Positions 16,379 to 21,560 of a DNA stretch of 21,560 nucleotides are shown here, piece by piece. The notes beneath the pieces were generated by a model. That model was not told the origin of the DNA. It did no database searches and was given only the letters and a program-made list of their open reading frames with translations. Both the position numbers and the translations under genes were made by a program. The stretch is from positions 1-21,560 of the forward strand of contig CAJKSP010000042.1 in NCBI GenBank assembly GCA_905202595.1, read 5' to 3'. Source of the stretch: an uncultured Sutterella sp. GTDB lineage: Bacteria; Pseudomonadota; Gammaproteobacteria; Burkholderiales; Burkholderiaceae_F. Numbering within the stretch: position 1 is the stretch's first letter; the number at the start of each line of letters is the position of its first letter.

Positions 16379-16404
16379 CTGAGCGGATAATGCTGTCCGC
16401 TCAG
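16379..16404 (-). terminator. Hairpin after clpX
   Basis: CTGAGCGGA and its complement TCCGCTCAG flank an 8-nt loop, 8 nt after the clpX stop. There is no T-run, so termination may be partial, leaving some clpX-lon readthrough alongside the dedicated lon promoter. Confidence 0.4.
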
Positions 16405-16412
16405 CCAGCCGC

Positions 16413-17684
16413 TCAGGCCGCTGCCGGACGGCGGATGATCTGAAGGGGAGCCGACTGCTCGACAGCCGCCTTCGTCACCACAACCTTCTCGACGCTCTTG
16501 TCGCTAGGGATCTCAAACATCGTATCGAGAAGCACGCTCTCCATGATGGAGCGCAGGCCTCTCGCGCCGGTCTTGCGCTTGATGGCTCGCTCGGCGACCG
16601 CCTTAAGCGCGTCAGGCTCGAATTCGAGCTTGACGCCTTCCATGTCGAACAGCGCCTGATACTGGCGCACGATGGCGTTTTTAGGCTTCGTGAGAATGTC
16701 GATGAGCGCCTGCTCGTCAAGCTCATCCAGGACGGCAATGACCGGAAGGCGGCCGACCAGCTCGGGAATGAGGCCGTACTTCACCAGATCCGCCGGCTCG
16801 ATCTGCTCGAAGATTTCGGAGAGATCCGCATCAGTCTTGCCCACCACCGTGCCGTTGAAGCCGATCTCGGACTTCTCGGTGCGCTGACGCACGATGCGCT
16901 CCATCCCGTCGAAGGCGCCGCCGCAGATGAAGAGAATCTGCGAGGTGTCGACTTCAATCATGGGCTTGCCCGGATTCTTGCGTCCGCCCTTCGCCGGCAT
17001 GCTGGCAATGGTGCCCTCGATGAGCTTGAGAAGCGCCTGCTGAACGCCTTCGCCCGAAACGTCGCGCGTAATCGAGGGGTTTTCGCTCTTGCGCGAAATT
17101 TTGTCAATTTCGTCGAGGTAAACGATGCCGCGCTGCGCGCGCTCGATGTCGCCGTCAGCCGCCTGTACGAGCTTGGCAATAATGTTTTCGACGTCTTCGC
17201 CGACATAGCCCGCTTCCGTGAGCGTCGTGGCGTCTGCAATGGCAAACGGCACGTCAAGGCCGCGGGCAAGCGTCTGCGCAAGCAGCGTTTTGCCCGAACC
17301 CGTCGGCCCGATGAGCAGCACGTTCGACTTCTGCAGCTCGACCTGATCGGCCTTTTCCTGAGCCGCCGCATCGCGGCTGCGAAGACGCTTGTAATGGTTG
17401 TAGACAGCCACAGACAGAGTGCGCTTGGCGCGCTCCTGTCCAATCACATAGCTGTCGAGAAGCTCATAAAGCTCTTTGGGAGTCGGCAGCGGCTTCTCCG
17501 GCGCCGGAACGGCGCCGGCAGCGCCGTCAGCCGGCGCGGCAGCGGCCTTGCCGTCGAGCTCCGCGGCCATTGCACGGATGCATTCGTCGCAGAGAAGCTC
17601 TCCGTGAATCCCCTGAAAGAGCGCGCGGCATTCCGATTCCGAACGGCCGCAGAAGGCGCAGTGGCGCTGATCTTTTGTCGTCAT
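16413..17684 (-). CDS. clpX: ClpX, ATPase and unfoldase of the ClpXP protease
   Basis: This is a 423-residue AAA+ unfoldase that recognises, unfolds and feeds substrates to ClpP. The N-terminal zinc-binding domain has Cys9, Cys12, Cys32 and Cys35. An Ala/Gly/Pro linker (46-65) precedes the ATPase. Walker A is GPTGSGKT (126-133), the pore loop GYVG is at 159-162 and Walker B is VYLDEID (188-194). The ClpP-docking IGF loop is at 274-276, and the sensor-2 region GARGLRS is at 373-379. Length and order are standard. The ATG at 17684 puts the zinc-finger Cys at the normal distance. It begins 44 nt after clpP ends, so the two are surely co-transcribed. Confidence 0.98.
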   Translation of the reverse strand: MTTKDQRHCAFCGRSESECRALFQGIHGELLCDECIRAMAAELDGKAAAAPADGAAGAVPAPEKPLPTPKELYELLDSYVIGQERAKRTLSVAVYNHYKRLRSRDAAAQEKADQVELQKSNVLLIGPTGSGKTLLAQTLARGLDVPFAIADATTLTEAGYVGEDVENIIAKLVQAADGDIERAQRGIVYLDEIDKISRKSENPSITRDVSGEGVQQALLKLIEGTIASMPAKGGRKNPGKPMIEVDTSQILFICGGAFDGMERIVRQRTEKSEIGFNGTVVGKTDADLSEIFEQIEPADLVKYGLIPELVGRLPVIAVLDELDEQALIDILTKPKNAIVRQYQALFDMEGVKLEFEPDALKAVAERAIKRKTGARGLRSIMESVLLDTMFEIPSDKSVEKVVVTKAAVEQSAPLQIIRRPAAA

Positions 17685-17728
17685 GTGTCTCTAGTAGAAA
17701 TGCGTTTTCTGCCTGCAGAATCGCCGCA

Positions 17729-18346
17729 TCAAACAGCGGTCTTGACCTGCTTGGCCGCATCAGCCCTCGTCGTGAGGATCTGATCGATGAGGCCGTACTC
17801 AAGCGCTTCTTCGGCGCTCATGAAATTGTCGCGATCCGTGTCGCGGACCAGCTCTTCATAAGTGCGGCCGGTGAAGCCCGCCATCATTTCATTCATCTGA
17901 CGCTTGATGAGCGTGAGCTGACGCGCGCGGATTTCCACATCGCTCGCCTGGCCCTCGGCGCCGCCGAGGGGCTGATGAATCATGATGCGGGAATGCGGCA
18001 GCGCATAGCGCTTGCCCTTCTCGCCCGCCGCGAGGAGGAAGGCACCCATGCTGGCAGCCATGCCCATGCAGATCGTGCTCACCTTCGGACGGATGAACTG
18101 CATCGTGTCATAAATGGACATGCCGGCCGACACTGAGCCACCCGGGCTGTTGATGTAGAGCGAGATGTCCTTGTCGGGATCTTCGCTCTCCAAGAAGAGA
18201 AGCTGCGCGACGACGAGCGAAGCCGTCTGATCGTTCACTTCCGAGGTCAGGAAAATGATGCGGTCGCGAAGCAGCCGGGAGTAAATGTCGAAGCTGCGCT
18301 CCCCGCGGCCAGAGCTTTCGACGACGATGGGCACTAAGGCGGACAT
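17729..18346 (-). CDS. clpP: ClpP, proteolytic subunit of ClpXP
   Basis: This is a 205-residue serine peptidase that assembles into the two-ring ClpP chamber. The catalytic triad is Ser99 in GMAASMGAF, His124 in RIMIHQP and Asp173 in DTDRDNF. SPGGSV (67-72) lies in the oxyanion region. The N-terminal dozen residues resemble a short propeptide. The start ATG at 18346 has AAGGA about 12 nt upstream. It follows tig after 297 nt on the same strand and precedes clpX closely. A weak -10-like CATAAT lies near 18434-18429, but no clear promoter is visible, and no heat-shock box like the one at lon is seen here. Confidence 0.98.
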   Translation of the reverse strand: MSALVPIVVESSGRGERSFDIYSRLLRDRIIFLTSEVNDQTASLVVAQLLFLESEDPDKDISLYINSPGGSVSAGMSIYDTMQFIRPKVSTICMGMAASMGAFLLAAGEKGKRYALPHSRIMIHQPLGGAEGQASDVEIRARQLTLIKRQMNEMMAGFTGRTYEELVRDTDRDNFMSAEEALEYGLIDQILTTRADAAKQVKTAV

Positions 18347-18456
18347 GCTGATGTAATTCCTTCTCTAATAGAGGACGCGCGCTCTGAAGCGGCCTGAGCG
18401 AGGCCGATTCTGACGCAATGCGGCTTTTCATTATGGCTGAGCGCCGAGAGATCCGC

Positions 18457-18492
18457 TTGACAGCGCTGGCGGCAAAAGATGCCGCCTGTCAA
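18457..18492. repeat. Nested inverted repeat upstream of clpP
   Basis: GGCGGC (18468-18473) and GCCGCC (18481-18486) flank a 7-nt loop, nested within TTGACA (18457-18462) and TGTCAA (18487-18492). It lies in the tig-clpP gap, about 110 nt before clpP. It could be an RNA structure at the 3' end of the tig message or an operator-like site. Confidence 0.35.
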
Positions 18493-18499
18493 GACAGCA

Positions 18500-18534
18500 A
18501 AGGCGCCTCGCGTCGACTACGACGCAGGCGCCTT
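18500..18534 (-). terminator. Hairpin downstream of tig
   Basis: AAGGCGCCT pairs with AGGCGCCTT, enclosing GCGTCG/CGACGC with a 4-nt ACTA loop and one bulged C. On the minus strand only TTT follows the stem, so termination between tig and clpP is probably partial. Confidence 0.5.
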
Positions 18535-18643
18535 GCGAGCTGGCGCACCGGAAACGCACCCTTGCGGGCTTCATCAGTCTTCGGTGCAGGCCTGCCGCTT
18601 GAATGTCAGGCGGCAGGCGAAGGGAATCGAGACTTCCAGTCGA

Positions 18644-20017
18644 TTAGAAGTCGCCCTTCATCAGCTTGTCGAACTCGACGGCGACATCTTCAGTCTTGGC
18701 CTTGGAGAGAGCGTAGTTGGCGACGTTCTCCTCGCGGATCTGATTGAAGAGGCGCTGGCGGCTGCTCTGGTCGTTGAGGATGTAATCCTGAACGCTCTTC
18801 GGATCTTCGTAGGACGAAGCGTATTCGGCGGCGACAGCCTTGAGCTGATCTTCCGTCGGCTGCAGCTTCTGCTCCTCAACGAGCTTCTCGACGAAGAGGC
18901 CCAGGCGGACCTGGCGTTCGGCTTCAGCCTGGAACGTGTCGGCCGGGATCTTGTCGAGCATGTCCTTCGCCATGCCGCGCTGGCTCATGAAGTTGCGATA
19001 GTTCGCAAGGAGCGTGCGGGACTGATCGGCAACGAGCGTCTGCGGAACAGCAAACGTCAGCTTGGCGTTGATGGCCGGGAAGACTTCCGACTTGATTTTG
19101 CCTTCAAGACGGGCCTTGACTTCGCGCTCGAGGTTCTTCTTGATCTCTTCGCGCATCGCGGCGACGCCGCCCTCGATGCCGAGGTTCTTGGCAAACTCGT
19201 CGTTCACTTCGGGCAGATTGGCGATTTCAACCTTCGTCACTTCCGCTTCGAATTCGACTTCAGCGCCCTGAAGATCCTTCGGACCGTAGTTTTCCGGGAA
19301 CTTCACCGGGAAGGTCTTCTTCTCGCCCTTCTTCATGCCCTTGACGCCGGCTTCAAAGTCCGGAAGCATCATTTCGCGGCCGAAGACGAAGACGTGGCCC
19401 GTAGCCGTGCCGCCTTCAAAGGCTTCGCCGTTCTTCGTGCCCTTGAAGTTGAGCGTCACGCGGTCGCCGTCATCGATGCCGTGATCGTCAGCAGCGTCAG
19501 AGTACGTCGCGCGCTGCTCGCGCATCACCTTGATCGTGCGGTCGACAGCCTCGTCGTTCACTTCGCAGCTGTAGCGCTTGAAGGACATCTCCGAGAAGTC
19601 GACAGCCGGGATTTCCGGCATCACTTCGAACTTGGCCGTAAAGCGCATGACGGCTTCATCGTCGCTCTTTTCAGGAACGATCTGGGGAGCGCCGACGATC
19701 TGAAGACCGGATTCGCGCGCAGCGTCAACCCAGGCCTGGCCGACCTTTTCATTAAGCGCCTCATCGAAGGCCTGCATGCCGTACATGGCGCGGACCTGCT
19801 TGGCCGGCACATGGCCCGGACGGAAACCATGCATGCGGGCAGTGCGGCCGTAGCGCTTGAGATGCTGCTCCATAAGCGCATTCACTTCAGCGGCAGAAAC
19901 CTGCAGCGCCAGGGTGTGCTCGAGCGGATTCACCGCGGCATTCGTTTCAACAACGGGAGCGGCAGCCGGGGCCTGCGCCTGTTCGGCGGCCTGCTGTTCG
20001 GTCTTTTCTTCAGTCAT
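18644..20017 (-). CDS. tig: Trigger factor, ribosome-associated chaperone and prolyl isomerase
   Basis: This is a 457-residue chaperone that binds the ribosome exit tunnel and shields nascent chains. The ribosome-binding signature GFRPGHVP is at 64-71. The FKBP-type PPIase domain spans about 183-262 (DGDRVTLNFKG, VFVFGREMMLPDFEAGVKGM, PENYG). The C-terminal helical substrate cradle follows. Compared with E. coli (432 residues) there is an N-terminal extension of about 28 residues rich in Ala, Gln and Glu, placed before the ribosome-binding domain. No Met between residues 2 and 48 would give a better start, so the ATG at 20017 is kept although its Shine-Dalgarno is poor. It heads the tig-clpP-clpX-lon cluster. 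Confidence 0.97.
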   Translation of the reverse strand: MTEEKTEQQAAEQAQAPAAAPVVETNAAVNPLEHTLALQVSAAEVNALMEQHLKRYGRTARMHGFRPGHVPAKQVRAMYGMQAFDEALNEKVGQAWVDAARESGLQIVGAPQIVPEKSDDEAVMRFTAKFEVMPEIPAVDFSEMSFKRYSCEVNDEAVDRTIKVMREQRATYSDAADDHGIDDGDRVTLNFKGTKNGEAFEGGTATGHVFVFGREMMLPDFEAGVKGMKKGEKKTFPVKFPENYGPKDLQGAEVEFEAEVTKVEIANLPEVNDEFAKNLGIEGGVAAMREEIKKNLEREVKARLEGKIKSEVFPAINAKLTFAVPQTLVADQSRTLLANYRNFMSQRGMAKDMLDKIPADTFQAEAERQVRLGLFVEKLVEEQKLQPTEDQLKAVAAEYASSYEDPKSVQDYILNDQSSRQRLFNQIREENVANYALSKAKTEDVAVEFDKLMKGDF

Positions 20018-20334
20018 CGCGAGTAGCTTTTATTTTGATGTTCAGCGCACCGCCGGCCGCCCTTGCCGGTGCGGCCGCGCGAAAAAGCGCAGAACGAGTT
20101 GCGCAAAACCGCTCCCCCCGCCTCAAGCGAGGTGGACGGCTCGGAAATCGGTTCACTTCGCGCCGAAGCGCCAGCAAAGCTTGCGCGCGGCGACGAAATA
20201 GAAGTGACGCATTATAGGGCAAGGGCTTGAGCCCTGCACCCGGCAGAATGCTTCGAAAAGTTCGCTAAACTGGCTTCCCCTTTGATTTTTTTTCTGCGCT
20301 ATGCGCAACGCCGCTTTCGGGAGGTCGCGCGTTC
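20018..20334. other. Divergent intergenic region between tig and the lipoprotein gene
   Basis: This is a 317-nt region with no gene. On the minus strand it contains a consensus -10 TATAAT at 20216-20211, which would give tig a leader of about 187 nt. The matching -35 is poor. An inverted repeat, GGGCT-TG-AGCCC (20223-20234), sits in the spacer and -35 region. GC-rich complementary segments around 20048-20087 could fold in the tig leader. On the plus side TAAACT near 20265 is a weak -10 for the lipoprotein. Confidence 0.4.
20211..20216 (-). promoter_or_regulatory. Candidate -10 element of tig
   Basis: A perfect TATAAT lies on the minus strand. No good -35 is present at 16-18 nt, which suggests an activator or a different arrangement. 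Confidence 0.4.
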
Positions 20335-20985
20335 ATGCTCTCTTACCGCCTACGCCATCTCGCCGCATCCGCTTCGTCGCTATCCGTCTGCGCGCTGCTC
20401 TGCGCCTGCGCAGCGCCGGAACGCCCGACAAGAACCTTTTGGGATGCCGGCTCAGCCTCAGCGCTTACTCAGCAGCAGCAAGCCGTGCGAAAAGAGGCTG
20501 AGCTCATCGGAAAGCGCTATCTGGCCGCCTGCGTCTCTCCTCGCCACCGCGCGTACTTCCGCAAAACCGCCTGCCTGCCGAACGGCATCACTGCCGAGAT
20601 GCTCGCAGACCGAACCAAGATCACTAAGGAGCAGAAGACAGCCGCCGAAGCCGTTTTCAAGATTGCCGACTCGCTGAGCGAGGAAATGCGCGCCGTCATG
20701 ATCCGCACCGGCGTGCCTCGCTACATCGAGCTGGCAGAGGATTCCCGGCAAAAAACCGATCCTGTTGTCAAGATGCTTCAGAGCGACCTTCTCGAGAGCC
20801 GCATCACTTGGGGTGAATACAACACGCGACGCCTTGCACTCGGCGAAGAAGCTGCACGTGAGGCCTCGCAGCTGGGACGCACCGGCCGCTCTGCGATGCG
20901 GGACGCCGGCTCTGCCGAAGAGCCAGAAGACAACTCGCTTGCCGCCGATGAGATCGATGCACCGGAAGAAGGCGACGCTGAATAA
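20335..20985 (+). CDS. Small predicted lipoprotein of unknown function
   Basis: This is a 216-residue protein. The N-terminus has Arg5, Arg7 and His8, a hydrophobic Ala/Leu/Ser stretch (9-22) and a lipobox-like LCAC ending at Cys25, so it is probably a lipoprotein anchored in the membrane with the rest in the periplasm. The lipobox has Cys at -2, which is unusual but tolerated. The mature part is largely helical and polar, with Cys66 and Cys79 as a possible disulfide pair. The last 25 residues are acidic (EEPEDN, DEIDAPEEGDAE). I do not recognise a family. GGGAGG lies 10 nt before the ATG at 20335, a good ribosome site. It is divergent from tig and is followed 84 nt later by tRNA-Leu. Confidence 0.75.
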   Translation: MLSYRLRHLAASASSLSVCALLCACAAPERPTRTFWDAGSASALTQQQQAVRKEAELIGKRYLAACVSPRHRAYFRKTACLPNGITAEMLADRTKITKEQKTAAEAVFKIADSLSEEMRAVMIRTGVPRYIELAEDSRQKTDPVVKMLQSDLLESRITWGEYNTRRLALGEEAAREASQLGRTGRSAMRDAGSAEEPEDNSLAADEIDAPEEGDAE

Positions 20986-21049
20986 GCCGCCAATGAACCG
21001 CCCCGGCAATATTGTTTCGAAAGGTGCGCAGATTTGTGCCGCATTCCGC

Positions 21050-21055
21050 TAGAAT
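21050..21055 (+). promoter_or_regulatory. Candidate -10 element of tRNA-Leu
   Basis: TAGAAT lies 14 nt before the tRNA-Leu 5' end. No convincing -35 is found at the right distance, so readthrough from the lipoprotein gene is also possible. Confidence 0.35.
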
Positions 21056-21069
21056 GATCTTCCTTTCGT

Positions 21070-21154
21070 GCGAGAGTGGCGAAATTGGTAGACGCACCAG
21101 GTTTAGGTCCTGACGCCGCTAGGCGTGTCGGTTCGAGTCCGATCTCTCGCACCA
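21070..21154 (+). tRNA. tRNA-Leu (anticodon UAG)
   Basis: This is an 85-nt class II tRNA with encoded CCA. The acceptor stem GCGAGAG/CUCUCGC has discriminator A. The D-arm reads UGGCGAAAUUGGUAGACGC. The anticodon stem-loop is CCAGG-UUUAGGU-CCUGA with anticodon UAG. A variable arm of about a dozen nucleotides (CGCCGCUAGGCGU) follows, then the T-arm GUCGGUUCGAGUCCGAU. A strong terminator follows after 8 nt. Confidence 0.96.
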
Positions 21155-21162
21155 CAGAATTG

Positions 21163-21202
21163 AAAAGCCGCCTTGAGCTGCATGCTCTTGGCGGCTTTTT
21201 TT
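21163..21202. terminator. Bidirectional rho-independent terminator after tRNA-Leu
   Basis: AAAAGCCGCC (21163-21172) pairs with GGCGGCTTTT (21190-21199), with a smaller inner GAGC/GCTC stem. Seven Ts follow on the plus strand (21196-21202). The minus strand gives four Ts, so it may also stop transcripts from the His/Cys-repeat gene. Confidence 0.85.
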
Positions 21203-21288
21203 GAGCTTGCTGTCCGGCTTCAGGGCCGGCAGCCTGTGCTGAATCTCAGCATGATGAGGCACAAGCTGCCGACGGATTTAAAGCGCCG
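21203..21288. repeat. Inverted repeats in the 3' region of the His/Cys-repeat gene
   Basis: GGCAGC-N2-GTGC (21228-21239) is complementary to GCAC-N2-GCTGCC (21259-21270), with GCTGA/TCAGC inside. A separate CCGGC/GCCGG hairpin is at 21214-21229. No T-run follows on the minus strand. These could form a 3' UTR structure for the repeat gene. Confidence 0.4.
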
Positions 21289-21560
21289 TTAGGCCTTGGA
21301 AGCTTCGTCCTTCTTGGCGCCGCAGCAGCACTTGCCCTCTTCATGGTCATGGTGGTGGCCGCAGCAGCATTCGCCTTCTTCGTGATCATGATGGTGGCCG
21401 CAGCAGCATTCGCCTTCTTCATGATCGTGATGGTGGCCGCAGCAGCATTCGCCTTCTTCATGGTCATGGTGGTGACCACAGCAGCATTCGCTCTCTTCAT
21501 GATCGTGATGGTGGCCGCAGCAGCATTCGCCTTCTTCGTGATCATGATGGTGGCCGCAGC
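21289..21560 (-). CDS. C-terminal part of a Cys/His/Glu-rich tandem-repeat protein, probable metal-binding tail (5' truncated by window edge)
   Basis: Only the last 89 residues are visible; the gene runs off the right edge. The frame with stop TAA at 21289-21291 reads as one partial and five full copies of the 13-residue unit CCCGHHHDHEEGE (one copy has S for G, the last ends in K). A degenerate seventh unit, CCCGAKKDEASKA, ends the protein. Each unit gives three Cys, four His and several acidic residues, typical ligands for Ni, Zn, Cu or Co. SlyD-type FKBP isomerases have Cys/His-rich C-terminal tails, so a SlyD-like protein with an enlarged tail is one possibility. A dedicated metal-storage or metallochaperone protein is another. 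The missing N-terminus must decide. An overlapping +1 frame giving an Ala/Thr/Ile-rich product is a shadow. Confidence 0.82.
   Translation of the reverse strand, partial: CGHHHDHEEGECCCGHHHDHEESECCCGHHHDHEEGECCCGHHHDHEEGECCCGHHHDHEEGECCCGHHHDHEEGKCCCGAKKDEASKA
21292..21560 (-). repeat. 39-bp in-frame tandem repeat array
   Basis: The units are 39 bp, directly contiguous and in frame. Boundaries from the gene's 3' side are 21292-21330 (degenerate), 21331-21369, 21370-21408, 21409-21447, 21448-21486, 21487-21525 and 21526-21560 (cut by the window). The units differ mainly at synonymous positions of the His/Asp/Glu codons. There are no spacers, so this is a coding minisatellite. Confidence 0.92.

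Noticed and set aside
14217..16382. 721-codon plus-strand open frame opposite lon
   Set aside because: It is antisense to an unmistakable lon gene, and its product is His/Arg/Leu-rich shadow sequence with no motif. Long antisense frames are common in GC-rich DNA.
18479..20026. 515-codon plus-strand open frame opposite tig
   Set aside because: It is a shadow of tig with no recognisable domain; tig's signature motifs are intact on the other strand.
21246..21545. A 99-codon minus-strand frame rich in Asn, Ala, Thr, Ile and Lys
   Set aside because: It is a shifted frame of the same 39-bp repeat. The frame ending at 21289 gives a coherent Cys/His/acidic unit whose differences are mostly silent, so that one is the real gene.
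21292..21560. Repeat array as a CRISPR
   Set aside because: The 39-bp units are directly contiguous with no spacers and encode a regular peptide.

Overview
The window looks like chromosomal DNA of a GC-rich betaproteobacterium, probably Burkholderiales and possibly a Sutterella/Parasutterella-like gut lineage. This is inferred from the tig-clpP-clpX-lon-(tRNAs)-ppiD order, the form of the ParC and Lon proteins, and the tRNA set; no 16S gene or other decisive marker is present. Almost every protein gene lies on the minus strand. The exceptions are an FGGY sugar kinase, a small lipoprotein and tRNA-Leu.

Layout from left to right. 1-419 has no convincing gene: two short direct repeats of the kind seen at IS21-type ends, and scraps of interrupted reading frame. 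420-3689 (minus) is a two-gene unit, a NarX/NarQ-like sensor kinase followed by an exported SH3/NlpC-P60-like protein whose catalytic residues appear to be lost; no response regulator is encoded nearby. 3832-8557 (minus) is parE-parC, topoisomerase IV, with a long acidic N-terminal extension on ParC. 8881-10437 (plus) is a lone FGGY carbohydrate kinase. A strong terminator separates it from ppiD (10531-12438, minus).

12439-13781 is an RNA-rich interval with two identical tRNA-Asp(GUC) genes, an unrecognised 105-residue ORF, tRNA-Val(UAC) and several strong hairpins. It occupies the place where many proteobacteria carry hupB between lon and ppiD. 13782-20017 (minus) is the proteostasis cluster tig-clpP-clpX-lon: ribosome-bound chaperone, ClpXP protease and Lon protease. 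lon has its own near-perfect sigma-32 heat-shock promoter. PpiD extends the folding theme to the periplasmic face of the inner membrane.

20335-20985 (plus) is a small lipoprotein, followed by tRNA-Leu(UAG) and a terminator that can work in both directions. The right edge cuts through a minus-strand gene whose visible 89 residues are almost entirely a 13-residue Cys/His/acidic repeat (CCCGHHHDHEEGE). It looks like a metal-binding tail, is the most unusual coding sequence here, and its N-terminal domain lies outside the window.
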